Of a DNA stretch of 64,000 nt, positions 34,099 to 46,020 are shown in pieces. The DNA is taken from positions 49,987,305 through 50,051,304 of the forward strand of contig NC_133774.1 in assembly GCF_003597395.2 (NCBI RefSeq). The letters are read 5' to 3'. Made by a program: the position numbers and the translations under genes. The stretch comes from Chelonoidis abingdonii (lineage: Eukaryota; Chordata; Testudines; Testudinidae). The first letter of the stretch is position 1, and each line of letters opens with the position of its first letter. The notes under the pieces are model-generated. The model saw nothing but the letters and a program-made list of their open reading frames with translations. It made no database searches and was not told the origin of the DNA.

Positions 34099-34725
34099 TA
34101 CATCTGCCAGGAATTTACCAGGAGTCATTCCTATTGTTACCAGGCGCCCCGGCAACCTCACGCTGAGAACCAGCCAGTGGAGAACTCCCGGCCTGTATGA
34201 CTGAGGGCGGGTTACCAGTCTATTCACTGTACCATCTACCATCCGGAAGGAGGGAGAGGGATGGCTGCTGCTTTCATCTGCCCCAGCACCGTGTCTACCA
34301 GCGCATGCAGTAGACACTATGGTGACCCTGAAAAAAGTCAACAAACGATTTTTTTCCCTCTTCTTTTCACAGTGGAGGAGATTTAATGACGAGATATGCC
34401 CTGAACCACCCGGAACAAGTGTTTGACCCCTACAGGCACTTGGAGCTCAGCCAAGAATGCAAATGCCTTTTCGGAGTCTGCAGGGACTGCTGGGGTAGCT
34501 GGATCCTCCAGTTTATACCCTACCTCCCTCTATGAGCATCCATTTTGTTATTTTAGCTTTCCGTTACGCTTGTCACACAGCACATGTGCTGTTGGACTCC
34601 GCATCCATAGCTGCGAGATTTTTTCAAATGCTTTGGCATTTCGTCGTCGAGTCGAACCGCGAGGCTCTGATAGAACAGATTGTCATCCCCTCAGCAATCG
34701 ATCCAGTAAGCTCCCGTACGGTCCA

Positions 34726-34740
34726 CCCCCCCCCCCCCCC
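34726..34740. repeat. C15 homopolymer
   Basis: Fifteen consecutive C inside the second Harbinger element. Confidence 0.9.
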
Positions 34741-35036
34741 TTTGCTCGGAGCTCTTTTTAGATTTTTGGGACTCCATCAGCCAACCCGTGACTGATCAGA
34801 GCTCCGCTGGGCAACAGGAAATGCAATTCAAAAGTTCGCGGGGCTTTTCCTGTTTACCTGGCCAGTGCATCCGAGTTCAGATTGCTTTCCAGAGCGGTCA
34901 CAGTGGTGCACTGTGGGATACCGCCCGGAGGCCAATACCGTCGATTTGTGGCCACCCTAACCCTAATCCCATATGGTAATACTGATTTCAGCGCTACTCC
35001 TCTCGTCGGGAAGGGGTACAGAAACTGGTTTAAAGA

Positions 35037-35060
35037 GCCCTTTATATCAATATAAAGGGC
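35037..35060. repeat. Near-perfect palindrome in Harbinger right end
   Basis: GCCCTTTATATC against AATATAAAGGGC, one central mismatch. Positional counterpart of 8399-8422. Confidence 0.8.
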
Positions 35061-35199
35061 CTCATTGTGTGGACAGGTGCAGTGTTAAATCGGTTTAACG
35101 CTGCTAAAATCGGTATAAACGCGTAGTGTAGACCAGGCCATAGTTTACCCTATTCCCCCACCTCGAATCTTACTTCGTTTAGAAATTTAAAACAGAAGG

Positions 35200-35345
35200 G
35201 TCTGATCCTGCTCTCACTTCACTGGCTTCACTCTGGTGAAACACTCTTGACTTCAGCGGGGTTATTCCTCATTTACACTGATGGAAGGGCATTGAAATCA
35301 TGGGAGCATTTCCATTGGCTACAATATTGGATTAGGCCTTAAGAG
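35200..35345. mobile_element. Decayed palindromic MITE
   Basis: GTCTGATCCTGCTCTCACTTC and internal GACTTCAGCGGGGTTATTCC, phrases of the short palindromic families, but the right end is not clear. Confidence 0.4.
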
Positions 35346-35805
35346 AGAGCTGAATGAGGCCCCTGCATGTTTACCTCACTTCAAAATTCCTTAAATTGCT
35401 TTCCTACCATCTCTAGTAAACAGCAGCTCCAGCGCAGCACTAATCTCATGACTATTCTTGGCCTCTGGGCTTTCTTAAAAGACAAAACAGTGAGTCTTTC
35501 CCCTCTACGCCTCCCTGCAGCATTGGGGAAAAAGCAGCTTGGCAGAACTGCATACAAGACCGAATTCCAGCCAATGATATCAGCTGCAATGTGAAAGTCT
35601 GCATCCTTTTTTGTTTTTTTCTAAGATTACTGCAGGGACATAATCTCCTGCTGCATGAAGCCTAACGCTGTCATACCAAAGTAACTGAAATGTTTTCATC
35701 CAGCTCAAAGCACAGTCTACAGTTAGCTGAAAGTTTATCAGTCTGGAAAAATTGTTTACACAGCAGAACGCTGGTATTATAAGAATCTGTTCATACATAT
35801 ATTTG

Positions 35806-35894
35806 ACCAGATCCTCAGCTGGGGTAAATGGTATTGTTGCCCTGAGGTCAATGGACTGCTGTTGATTTACACCAGCTGAGGATCTGGCTCCTTA
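35806..35894. mobile_element. Short palindromic MITE
   Basis: GACCAGATCCTCAGCTGGGG faces CCAGCTGAGGATCTGGCTC with GTAAATGG and GATTTACACC inside. A clean hairpin of about 89 bp. Confidence 0.75.
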
Positions 35895-36352
35895 TTTCCA
35901 CACACAGAAGTTGTTCCAATGGGCCCAAGGGTTGCCAGCATGGTTACAATTGTATTTGCTTGGAGCAAAGGTTATCATAGTTACACTTGTCTTATGTCAT
36001 GCATTGGTTCACTTTGCACCTATGCAGTCTTAGTGCTGACCAAAACCACAAGAATTGTAGCTGTGGTATTGCAGTTGGTTCACCCATCACCATTCCATAT
36101 GTCTTTTCAGTGACTTACGTAGTCTCTATTCTTGATTACCTTCCTGTTTTGAGCTACTGCAGCTGTTGTAATTTTATGCAAATACATTTTCTGTTTAATA
36201 AAGTGCAATGCATACACTCTTAGAACCTTACTCATGTTGCATTATCCCTACATAGACCTACACGGGGCTTTAAAATGTTTAGCTTGTTATTTTCAGAAGA
36301 TAAAGAATATTTTTGTGCAGTACCGGTGCTGTTTAATTTTATTAACTAGCGA
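35895..36352. other. No gene recognised
   Basis: Apparently unique; AATAAA motifs are not tied to any gene. Confidence 0.45.
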
Positions 36353-36455
36353 ATCATAGTAGCATAGGACTGGAAGGGACCTCAATAGATCATCTAGTCC
36401 AATTCCCTGCACTCAGGACAGGACTATTGAGTTTTCGACATAGGGAAAAGCTAAC
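36353..36455 (-). mobile_element. CR1 LINE 3' tail
   Basis: GGACTGGAAGGGACCTCAATAG followed by ATCATCTAGTCCAATTCCCTGC, the CR1 3' terminal region in antisense. Confidence 0.8.
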
Positions 36456-36629
36456 TTCTTGTGCCAATTTAAAAAAAAATATATTGCTACTCCCAAAACC
36501 CCCCTCTGCGGGGAACTTTGCTGAGGCCAGTGGGATAAGCACCCAATTGCAGCGATAGCACTATGGCTAGAAGGATTGCTATGAATGGACATGCTGAAGA
36601 AGTGTGCATATGCTTCATTGTTAAAATTA

Positions 36630-37075
36630 CTTTGTATTACAGTACCGTTTAGATGCTCCAGGTGAGATCAGGAACTCCACTGTAATAGACACTACTATGT
36701 AGACACCTATTAACAAGCAGGCTCAGTGCTGGAGAGCTCGCAATCTAAATTGACAAGACAGACAAAATGGAAAGAAAGAAGTATTATTATTTCCATTTTA
36801 TAGATTGGGGAACTGAAGGACAGAGCTATTAAGTGACTTTCCCAATGTCACAGTAGAAGTGTGCTTGACAGCTGTCCATCACCAGGGATTGAAACCAGAG
36901 ATCCCTCTATAGCTGGAAGCATGAGTCTCTATAGGTTGAGCCAGACGTGTAACAGGCCCATATCCTCCGTGGATCAGGCAGAGAGAGGGACTGACCAGTG
37001 GGTTATTTGTGGAAGAGCTAGCAAGAGAATGCAGCTTTCCTGATTCCAGCTCAGCGCTTTAACTACAAGCCCATT
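36630..37075 (-). mobile_element. tRNA-derived SINE with split promoter
   Basis: Read on the minus strand: A-box-like GGCTTGTAGTTAAAGCGCTG near 37040-37062, B-box-like GGTTTCAATCCC near 36888-36899, MIR-type core GAAAGTCACTTAATAGC, and a tail ending TACTGTAATACAAAG. The boxes are about 140 bp apart instead of roughly 35, so extra sequence (about 36908-37035) lies between them. A second weak A-box-like GTCTGGCTCAACC sits near the B box. Confidence 0.7.
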
Positions 37076-37305
37076 CTTCTAGAACTGAACCATTATGAGA
37101 GTTGTGTTCTCTAGAGGATACAGGGCTACCATGCTAATGCGGCTATCCTCAGAACCAGATTGAAGCATCATCTCTAATGGTCTGCAATCAGTTACAGTCA
37201 AAGATAACCAAATTCAAGTTAAATTAGCCCAGTGCCAGAGTCTCCCATGACATCCATTGGGCTGAGCACAGTTCTAACAAAAATGGCTATGAAATGGCTC
37301 TGAGG

Positions 37306-37387
37306 GCCAGATTTTCAGCCACCACGTAGGCACCAAAAGAAATGGTGCTACTAGGTGCTGAGTGCTTTCAAAAAATCTGGCCCCTAG
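37306..37387. mobile_element. Short palindromic MITE
   Basis: GGGCCAGATTTTCAGCCACC faces TTTCAAAAAATCTGGCCCC, with GTAGGCACCAAA and GGTGCTACTAGGTGC inside. Confidence 0.7.
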
Positions 37388-38555
37388 TGAGGCTGCAGGC
37401 CAAGAAGGACATTTTTGCAGCCTCTGCTTGCACCATCTCTCATTTCCAATGCAAGGAAAGAGTGTCTGTAAAATGTGCCTCTCTGTCACTGATTCAAAAT
37501 ACTCACCTTTAAACTGCTGGGTATTAACAGTTAATTCTTTATGCTGAAGAATCTCCCCAAATTAACGTCACCAATGCCTCTGCAGTGATTAGCATCTCCG
37601 TCACCTCTAGGTGGAAGTTGCTAGAGCTGTGCTCCCCAAAACTGGCCCAGCCCAGAAACTTTTCCTGAAATTTACCATTGAGCCAAAGAATCAGTAGACA
37701 ACAGACAGTACAGGAAAAGTTTGTCCCATTGTATAATTTGGGAGATAGGGAATTGCTAAGGTCATGTTGGTATTAGGCTGTACATTTTTCTTTCTTGTAG
37801 GTGTAGGGCCTGGGTTTTTTTGTTCCGTCCCCTCCATTCTGACTGACCAGTTTTATGCCATTGCAACTCCACTTCTGATTTAAATGCAAGAAGATTCAGG
37901 CTCCTTATCCACTTACTTGTACTGTGAAGCACTTAGCATGCCCTTGGTGCTATAGAAACGAGTCACTGTAACATCTTCCAAACGGCTTATTATTCAGTCT
38001 CCCTTTGTACATGATTTGCTGTTGCAAGCAATTTTTAATAAAGCTCAGCATTTCTTTATCTATAGCTTTTCAACTTCCTTCCAATTAAAATGAAGTACTT
38101 CAAAAGAGGCCTTTGAGTCCAGATAGCTGTGTGTTAGATATGCATAATCCTGTTGCCTCCAACTTTATTTACTACCTACTAGAAGACGGCTTTGTTAGAA
38201 TAGGGTCTATTTGCATGTTAATGACACTTTTCCTCCCAAAAAGGTTGGCTAATATCTCTTTTTCTGAGTGGTAATGTTAATATATTCCCTTGAGACACAA
38301 CCAGCAACATTTTTATGCTCTCCATAATTAAATTAATTACCACAGATGTCTGTTAGGGATGACTCTTTTTAGAACATCATACTCTCATTTGCCAAAATAG
38401 TTCACAGCCTTAGCGCCTTACCGGTTCCAGCACAGCTCCCAGACTCTCAGAAAGCAGTACATTTTATCATATAAATTTGGCCCAAAGGTTGCAGTCATCA
38501 CTCTCCAGTGCAGACCTTCTGCAGTCATTCATGCTTTTGTCACCTCTGGGTTTGG
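37388..38555. other. No gene recognised
   Basis: Apparently unique AT-rich sequence. Confidence 0.45.
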
Positions 38556-38769
38556 CTTCAATACTATGATCTTTTAGGGATGGTCTTCAAGTCTATGAAG
38601 ATGCTCCAACTGGTGCAAAACATTTTGCCTACCTTCTGAGTTGTATGGGTTCCTGTGTATACATCATTTCTCTATCCAAGCTTCTGCATTGGCTCCCTAT
38701 ATGCTTTCAGGTACAATTCACTGAGTTTATAATGATCTTTAAAGCTCTAAAAGATGTGGGACCCAATTA
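38556..38769 (+). mobile_element. L2-like LINE fragment, part 1
   Basis: The frame around 38681 reads LLHWLPI, then IFKALKDVGP before the Tigger-like insertion. This matches the well-known C-terminal block of L2-type reverse transcriptase proteins. Frames before it are broken. It continues at 39836. Confidence 0.65.
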
Positions 38770-39833
38770 CAGTAACTCCTCACTTAATGTCCTCCTGCTT
38801 AACATTGTTTCGAAGTTACATTGCTGCTCCTTTAGGGAACATACTCGTTTAAAGTCGTGCAATGCTTCCTTATAACATTGTTTGGCTGACTTTACAAGGG
38901 AGCATTACACAAGTTCCTCTTCTCCACCTCCTCCCCCTCCCTCCCTCCCAGTGCTTCCCCACGCCAAACAGCTGTTTGGTGGCACTTAGGACTTTCTGGG
39001 AGGAAGGGAGCAAGCGGGGAAGACACCCCCCGCGCCTCCCAGCAGGCAGGGCCAGCCAGAATGCAGGGGCTTTAGGGGCTGCAGGGCCCTGGGCTAAGGG
39101 GGCCCTGGGGCCCTGGCCTGCAGCTCTAAAGCCCCTTTCGGAATGCAGCCCTGGGAGCATGCGCTGGAGGACTCAGGAGGAGCAGGGATAGCCGCCCAGC
39201 CAGCGGCTGGAGAGAAGCGGTGCTTTCCCCTTCAAAGCCGGCAGGGAGGGGTGGGGGGCAGCCCTGCAGCCCCTAAAGCCCCTGTGTTCTGGGTGGCTCT
39301 GCCTGTCAGTGGGATGGGGGGCAGCTCCCAGAATCGTGGCCACGGGGGTGGTGCCGCGCTGCGCAGAGCCACCTGTACACCCCCTACACCAAACAGGAGC
39401 TGCCCTAGGTAAGTGCTTTGCACCGCCTGCCTGCCCCAGCCCTGAGCCTCCTCCCACACCCCCACCCTGAGTGCCCTCCCACACCGTAACTCCCTCCCAG
39501 ACCCCGCACTCCACCTTGAGTGCCCTCCTGTACCCTAACTCTCTCTCAGACCCCGCACACCACCCTGAGTGCCTTCCCACACCATAACTCCCTCCCAGAC
39601 CCTGTACTCCCACCCTGAGCCCCAGGGGTAAGCCAGGGACATCTCCCCACCACTGTACAGTATAGTACTGTACAGTATATAATGCCTTTTGTCTGCCCCT
39701 CAAAAATTTCCTTAGAACCTAACCCCCCACATTTACATTAAATCTTATTGGAAAATTGGATTAGTTTAACATCGTTTCACTTAAAGTTGCATTTTTCAGG
39801 AACATAACTATAACGTTAAGTGAGAACTTCCTG
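38770..39833. mobile_element. Tigger-like (Tc1/mariner) non-autonomous element
   Basis: 1,064 bp, ends CAGTAACTCCTCACTTAATG and inverse of GTTAAGTGAGAACTTCCTG; TA on both sides (38768-38769 and 39834-39835). The core is GC-rich (38935-39600) without transposase. It splits an L2-like LINE. Confidence 0.85.
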
Positions 39834-39915
39834 TAGCTAAGAGGTGGCCTCTCGTGCCATAACCCACCAGAACAATTAAACCAGCTGGGAAACCCTTGAT
39901 GTTGATCCCTAAATT
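39834..39915 (+). mobile_element. L2-like LINE fragment, part 2
   Basis: Continues part 1 after the TA: GGTGGCCTCTCGTGCCATAA and CCACCAGAACAATTAAACC, recognised as the region following the GP-x-YL block of L2-type proteins. Confidence 0.5.
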
Positions 39916-39936
39916 TGAACACTCATTGACTTTTTT

Positions 39937-40583
39937 CCTATCTTTTAACTAGTTACTGACCCGTGGGCAGGGTTTCCCTCTCATCTCATGAAGCTTAAGA
40001 GTCTTTGGTGTGGGACCTTGTCAAAGGCTTTCTAAAAGTCCAAGTACACTATATTCACTGGATCACCCATGTCCACATGCGTGTTGACACTCTCTAAGAA
40101 TTCTAATAGATCGGTGCGGAATGATTTCCCTTTACAAAAGCCATGTTGATTCTTCTCCAACATATCATGGTCATCTCTGTGTGTGATAATTCTCTTCTTT
40201 ACTATAGCTTTAGCCAATTAGCCTGGTATTAAAATTAGGCTTATTGGCCTGTAATTGTCAGAATTGATTCTTGAGTCTTTCTTTTTTTAAAAAAAATCAG
40301 TGTTATATTAGCTATCCTCCAGTCATCTGGTACAGAGGCTGATTTAAGTGATAGGTTACATTCCGTAGTTAGTAGATCTGCAATTTCAAGTAGTTCTGCA
40401 ATATTCTAGTTTCGTCAGACCTCTTGGATGAAAACCATGTTGACGTAATTACTGTTCAATTTATCAATTTGTGCCCAAACCTCCTTTACTGACACCTCAG
40501 TCTGGGACAGTTCCTTAGATCTATCACCTAAAAAGAATGGCTCAGGTGCGGGAATCTCCCTCACATCCTCTATAGTGAAAAAG
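39937..40583 (-). mobile_element. CR1 LINE, inverted 5' segment
   Basis: The minus strand encodes the N-terminal half of the CR1 reverse transcriptase. It ends, in mRNA sense, at about 39937 (AAAAGATAGG), the same mRNA position at which the plus-strand segment at 40588 starts. Confidence 0.85.
40032..40217 (-). pseudogene. CR1 reverse transcriptase fragment, motif A side
   Basis: The frame reads MAKAIVKKRIITHRDD, then LEKNQHGFCKGKS and ends NIVYLDF, followed in frame by a stop that replaces the glutamine of the usual YLDFQKAFDKVP block; KAFDKVPH follows at once. The aspartate of YLDF is the first catalytic residue of the polymerase palm. The second catalytic pair (FADD) is on the other strand at 40740-40751, so the enzyme is split by the inversion and cannot be made. 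The segment begins upstream near the SASVPDDWRIANIT block (minus strand, about 40310-40350). Confidence 0.85.
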
Positions 40584-40587
40584 ACTT

Positions 40588-41757
40588 AAAGATAGGAAAC
40601 AAAGGGTAAGGATAAATGGTCAGTTTTCACAGTGGAGAGGGGTAAATATTTGTGCCCCCAAAGTTCTGTACTGCAATCAGTACTCTTCAACATATAAATA
40701 AACTATCTGTAAAAAGGGGTAAACAGTGAGGTGGCAAAGTTTGCAGACGATACAAAATTATTTCACATAGTTAAGTCCAAAGCCAACTGCCAAGAGTTAG
40801 AGCTCACAAAACTGGTTGCCTGGGCATATGAAATTCTGTGTTAAGTGTAAAGTAATGCATGTTGGAAAACATAATCTCAATTATGCATACAAAATGTTGG
40901 GGGTCTAAATTAGCTGTCATCACTCAAAAAAGATCTTGGAGTCATGCATAGTTCTCCGAAAACATCTACTCAAGGTCCAGTGGCAGTCAAAATATCTAAC
41001 AGAATGTTAGAAACTATTGTAGGGATAAATAAGACAGAAAATATAATGCCACTATATCATGGTACACCCACACCTTGAACACTGCGTGCAGTTCTGGTTG
41101 CCCCATTTCAAAAAAGATACATTTAGAATTCTAAAAAGTACAGAAAAGGGCAACAAAAATTATTAGGGGAATGGAACCGCTTCCATATAAGGAGAGATTA
41201 AAAAGACTGGAACCTGTCATCTTAGAATAGAGACATCTGAGGGTGGACATGATAAAGGTTTTAAAAATCATGAAATGGAATAGAGAAAGTGAATAAGGAA
41301 GTGTATTTACCCCTTCACCTAACACAAGAACCGGGTTGGGGATGGTGGGGAGAGGAGGTGGAGGGTCACCAAATGAAACTAATAGGCAGCAGGTTTAAAA
41401 CAAACAAAAGAAAGTACTTCTTCACACTGTGCAGAGTTAACCTGTGGAACTTGATACCAGGGAATGTTGTGAAGGCCAAAAGTATAACGGTTCAAAAAAG
41501 AACTAGATAATCTTGGAGGTTAGGTCCATCAAAGGCTATTAACCAGGATGGTCAGGGACAGAACCCCATGAACTGGGTGTCCCTAAACCTGTGTTTGCCA
41601 GAAGCTGGCACTGGACGACAAGGGGTGGATCACTTGATAATTGCTTTGTTCTGTTCATTCCCTTTGAAACATCTGGCACCAGCCACTGTCAGAAGACAGG
41701 ACACAGAGCTGGATAGACCTTTGGTCTGACACAGAATGGCCTTCTTATGTTGTAATT
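40588..41757 (+). mobile_element. CR1 LINE, 3' segment
   Basis: Starts AAAGATAGGAAACAAAG (DRKQR-like block of CR1), passes the FADD motif C at 40740-40751 (KFADDTKLF) and runs to the 3' end near 41757 (GGCCTTCTTATGTT). Many frameshifts. The same late-ORF blocks appear as in 11522-11998 ([16 protein letters not shown] near 41370-41420). Confidence 0.85.
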
Positions 41758-42660
41758 TGGTGGCAGAATGTTTTTATAGGAGAGCTCAGCCTTTAACATT
41801 GCTTCCCTTGCTGAGCCATGAGAGCCCAAGTCTACAGACCTTCAGGGCTCATTTATTTTGTTATTTTCAATGTGTGTTTGTATGACTAAGCTGAGCTGCA
41901 AGAATGATAGGGGCTATAAGTTAGGACCTTCAGTACATGCATAAAACTACCTACCAAATGCTGTAAGACTGAAAAGATGATAATTACTCCTTAAAGTTTT
42001 GTTATTGATTCTAGAGTGCAGCAGTTGTAGACTGTCCTCAGCAAAATGACAAGGTCTTGGAGAGTTTATAGTCCAAATAAGGCAACTACAATACAAGGGC
42101 CAAGAGTTCAGCTGCAAGAGTGCAAACAGACCATGTCAGTAAGAACCCATAACCAGGGTAGATCTGATATCATGGTGGTGATAAGCCTGGTGTAAAACTG
42201 GTGTAAGTGTCTATGGAGAAGCTAGACAAAACAAGGAAGGCTTTGAGAACCAGCCTTTTTACACTTTCAAACCAGATTTCGCTACCTCCTCAGCAGGCAA
42301 AATGAACTCTAATTCTATAAATAACAAATCTACATGGCAATAGGCATTCAAAGACAGAGGGTAAAGACTTAATTCTTTATCTGGCTATCAATGACATGAT
42401 GCATACCACTGAAACTGGTTAAGACCCATAATCTGCAGTCATTACCTACTCATTTTTTTAAGACTCTGGAAAAATGCATTGTGTTGCAATCCTTTGTGCT
42501 GTAATTTATTACTGAAAGCCTTTGGGCCTAGTAGGAAACTGGTACTTTTCTTCCAGATGTGGCTGACATAGTGGACCTAAAGTCCTGGAGCTTAGAAATT
42601 CATAGTTTAGCCTGATGGTCTCTTCCACCCATGAATAATCCAATGAATACAGGGGAAGAA
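41758..42660. other. No gene recognised
   Basis: Apparently unique sequence. Confidence 0.45.
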
Positions 42661-42663
42661 ACT

Positions 42664-42768
42664 GAGGGCTCGATTTCTCTTTCTCATGCTAGTGTAACTC
42701 AATTTGACTTCACTGAAGCTGTTCTTGATTGATGTCAGAGGGAGAGGAGAACTGGGCCCCAAACTTTG
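42664..42768. mobile_element. Decayed palindromic MITE
   Basis: GAGGGCTCGATTTCTCTTTC faces GGAGAGGAGAACTGGGCCCC around GTAACTCAATTTGACTTCAC. Confidence 0.45.
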
Positions 42769-45285
42769 AAATGAATATGGCCTTCATGCATGTGTCCCCC
42801 TCACCCACTGCCCAGAGATTGTGTGTGATTGAGGACTGAGCCTGGCACCATGTTTTATCTCAGCTCCTTTCTCTTTCTGGGTACAAGCTCAAGAGCAATG
42901 AGTTCATTGATTCCACTGGATTCTGTGGAGTAATGTCATCCGCCAGCCTCAGGCCAGCTGACACTTAACCTGAAAGTTTCTTATATTAACTCTGGGAATA
43001 GCATTACTGCAAGAAAGCAGATGTAACATGCTACTACAGAGCCATTTGCGTTGTGCCCAGCCTGCTTTGCAGTGATAAGGCAGGTTCATTGCTTCTGCTA
43101 TACTGGCCCATTTCACCTAAGTGCAGAATTTCTCTCACAACACTGTTAGGTGCATTGCCATTGTTCCCTAGTATCAAGCTAGAGAAAAATAAACTCCTAA
43201 AGCTTTTCAGGCTGTGACTGTCCTTCCCTAGTAAGAGCATGTGCTGGCAATGTCTCAGAATGAGCATGACTGAGCCAGTCCCTGTGAATGCTGGTATTGT
43301 TGGTTTTGAATACCTTTTAGTAGCTGTCTGAAAGAAGAGAAGAGATAAAGTTGAAATGTTAATTGTTTCCAACAAAAGCTGTTAGAGGGAATTTCTTGAC
43401 TTGGCACTTGGGGACACTTCCCATGTCTGGGCTGACAGTGCAAGTTGTATTTAAATTTTGTTGTTGTTTTCTTGCGGATGGAACTATTGAAATCCAAAGT
43501 GGCCCCAATGACCTTACTTGCTGCTGGAGTTTATTCTCATTTGATTGCTTGCGTGGCAGGAGAAAAGGTCTCTCAGGCCAGGAGGAGGTGTGGCCCAACA
43601 CAGGCTTGGGAGCCAGGAGCCCCTGACTTTGGCAAGTTCACAGGTGCAGTGTGAATTCCATCCCCTCCACCGCATGCCAAGAAGGACAGCTTCATTTGTT
43701 GAGTGACTCATTTCAGGGGCGGGCCAGAGGTACTTGTGCCACTGCCCTCCTGGGAGCACTGTCAGAGGGCAGCTTTAAACTGCTGCTGGTGCTCTGCTGG
43801 TCGGATCTGCATGGAGGATGTGCTTGATCCACTGATCCTGGCTCCTTTCTGACTAGTGCCACCCATTTTGTGGAGCTACACTGACTGGCTCCAGGGAAGC
43901 ATTTCAGAAATCCTCTGTTGGTACTTTTCTAGTCCTTCTCCCCATATCTGAATGCCTTTTCTGACCCTTCTATCCCATCTCTGAGCCAGCAAAGCACATA
44001 AGCAAGTGCCTAATGTTAAGCATTAACCAAAGGGAACTGCTCATATGCTTAGAATTAAACATGTTCTTGAGTGTCGGCTTAGACTGAGGCCAGAAAGCTC
44101 AGCACTTTGCAAGATCAGCCTGCTTTGTTTCAAGGAGGTTCCATGGTGTTGAATGTGATTTTTCTGACAGTGCACAAGTGTCTTCCTGCCAACGGCTAAT
44201 ACATTCCTTGACTTTAAAAGCACCCCTCTTTATCCTTTCAGTGCAACAAAACACGGATAGCTGTCCCAGACTTCATTTCATGCTATGACTTTAATAAGAC
44301 TAGAGATACATGGGTATCAAATTACAACTCACTGAGAACCAAATAGCTCTTTCCTGAGGGTACTTGACCTACTTTTAAACTGTAGCAAATCGGGCATATT
44401 TCAGATGACAAAAATAAGTGTTATCCTTTGCACAGTAATAGTTGTATTATGGCCCTGGCTGATATTATGTTACTTTGTGCACTAGGATGGCCATTGATGT
44501 ATCCCCAGATTATAAAACATCTCCTTGGTTGTCCCCGTCCCCACAACCCCACCCCCACCATCCCACTGCATGAAGGGTGCGATTTTGCAGAGTGTGCTGC
44601 CCTGTCCTCACTGATGTGATTGTGAGGTCATGCTGGTGGGGGCAGAACAGTGAAATATGCAAAATGGCATCCCCTGTGCATCCATGATGATACGGGACAA
44701 TACCATGGTCAGTTTTATATCAGTACCAGACAGGAACAAACCAAACAAAATTAGAACTGCCTGGCTTAAACATGGACAGATGGCTTGCCTATGCACTATG
44801 CTAATTGCTCTCTGGGCGGTTGTGATAATTATGAGAGATACTTTTATATAGAGACCAGTTTTTCTTAAATCCTTCCAAGTATTGTTGGAATGGAGAAGTT
44901 AAGAACAAACCTGTCTGTTACAAATGGATAATATAGTCCCTTGTCGTCTTGCACTCTTAGCTTAGACTAGTGCTTACATAGAAAGTTTGGCTGCTTCAGT
45001 TCAAAGCGCCTACATCATGTGGTCCATAGTACAAGTTCTTCCTGACTTGAGTCAATGTAGGGATTTAGAATTGTTCATCACTTCCAAACGCATAGCTAGC
45101 TCAGTAACTAGATATGCAAGGAGATAGATCAATTGATAAAGACAATAAAACAAAAAATAGAGGGGATGGGGTAAAATCCCCTCCCTCGAAACCTGCACCT
45201 CTCTTTGCGATGGCCTGCCTGGGCAGATGTTATCAAACATGTCCTTCTCTCACACTGGAGACTGGATCCACTTCACGTTGGATTG
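42769..45285. other. No gene recognised
   Basis: Several overlapping short frames occur at 43250-43760 on both strands, but none has a motif, splice context or homology I can name. Treated as non-coding. Confidence 0.45.
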
Positions 45286-45368
45286 CCTATTGGAAGCCTG
45301 ATCCAAAGCTCGCTGAAGCCAATGGGAAGCCGCCATCTATTTTAATGGGCTCTGGATCAGGCCCTAAA
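45286..45368. mobile_element. Short palindromic MITE
   Basis: GGAAGCCTGATCCAAAGCTC faces GGGCTCTGGATCAGGCCC with GAAGCCAATGGGAAG centre. Confidence 0.65.
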
Positions 45369-46012
45369 TTGCTGATGTAGTAGTTGCACTAAGGGAAAGA
45401 GATGGTTGATTTGGACTGGGAGGATTCACCTTTCTTAATTGCTGCTATTTTCACTTGCCTTTGGTGTAGGGGAGATTGGGATAGAAGCTATTAGTATAGT
45501 AGGGATGGTTATTATAGGATTGGTAGCACTGCCTTTTATTAGGGTTGTCCAGTACTTTCCGACATAAGATCCTGCTTTCAATTACTTAAAACTCTGCCAG
45601 ACTTTAAGTGTTTGGGCTGAATTTTTCCATTCCAGGTATCTGTCTCAGGCTACATTGTTTCAGCCAAAATGGCTCAGCTACCTCCAGGAAAGAGGCTAGT
45701 GGAAAATATGTTGACTTATGCATGTTAAAAAATTCTGGTGACTTTTTGAAAAAGTTCTAGTGCACCCATGCTTTGGAGCAAGGGCCTGAATTTTAGCAGG
45801 GCGATGGCTTTTGTGTCAGGGATGTGACTTTTGCTGCCCCCATGAAAATCTGCTCAAATATGGTGAAGTGATAGCCTCTGAAAAATCAGTTTGCACATGC
45901 TCAGTAGTGACCTCTCTAATTTTAGCAGCTAAAATCTCAGATGATTCTGTCTTGGCTGAGCATGCTCAAACCTCTCGCAGTCTCTAGTGACGACCCGGCT
46001 GCAAATGCATCC
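45369..46012. other. No gene recognised
   Basis: Apparently unique sequence. Confidence 0.45.
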
Positions 46013-46020
46013 CCCACCCC

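Larger units (their letters stand above)
32924..35139 (+). mobile_element. PIF/Harbinger-type element, second long copy
   Basis: Left end GGGTACGTCAACAGTAC, reversed right end GGCCTGGTCTACACTACGC; ATA on both sides (32921-32923 and 35140-35142). The left block TTGCACTGTGGGTAGCT and the right block GGGGCTTTTCCTGTTTACC are shared with the palindromic element at 2581-8499. The present span of 2.2 kb includes an 874-N gap, so the coding content cannot be judged. The part 34099-34720 has no transposase motif that I can recognise. Confidence 0.75.

Noticed and set aside
33133..34344. Very long open frames on both strands
   Set aside because: They consist almost entirely of unknown residues from the 874-N gap.
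39173..39703. 176-codon minus-strand frame
   Set aside because: Lies in the GC-rich core of the Tigger-like element; low stop frequency follows from composition.
43250..43760. Cluster of overlapping frames on both strands
   Set aside because: No motif, no consistent strand and no splice sites flanking a plausible exon.
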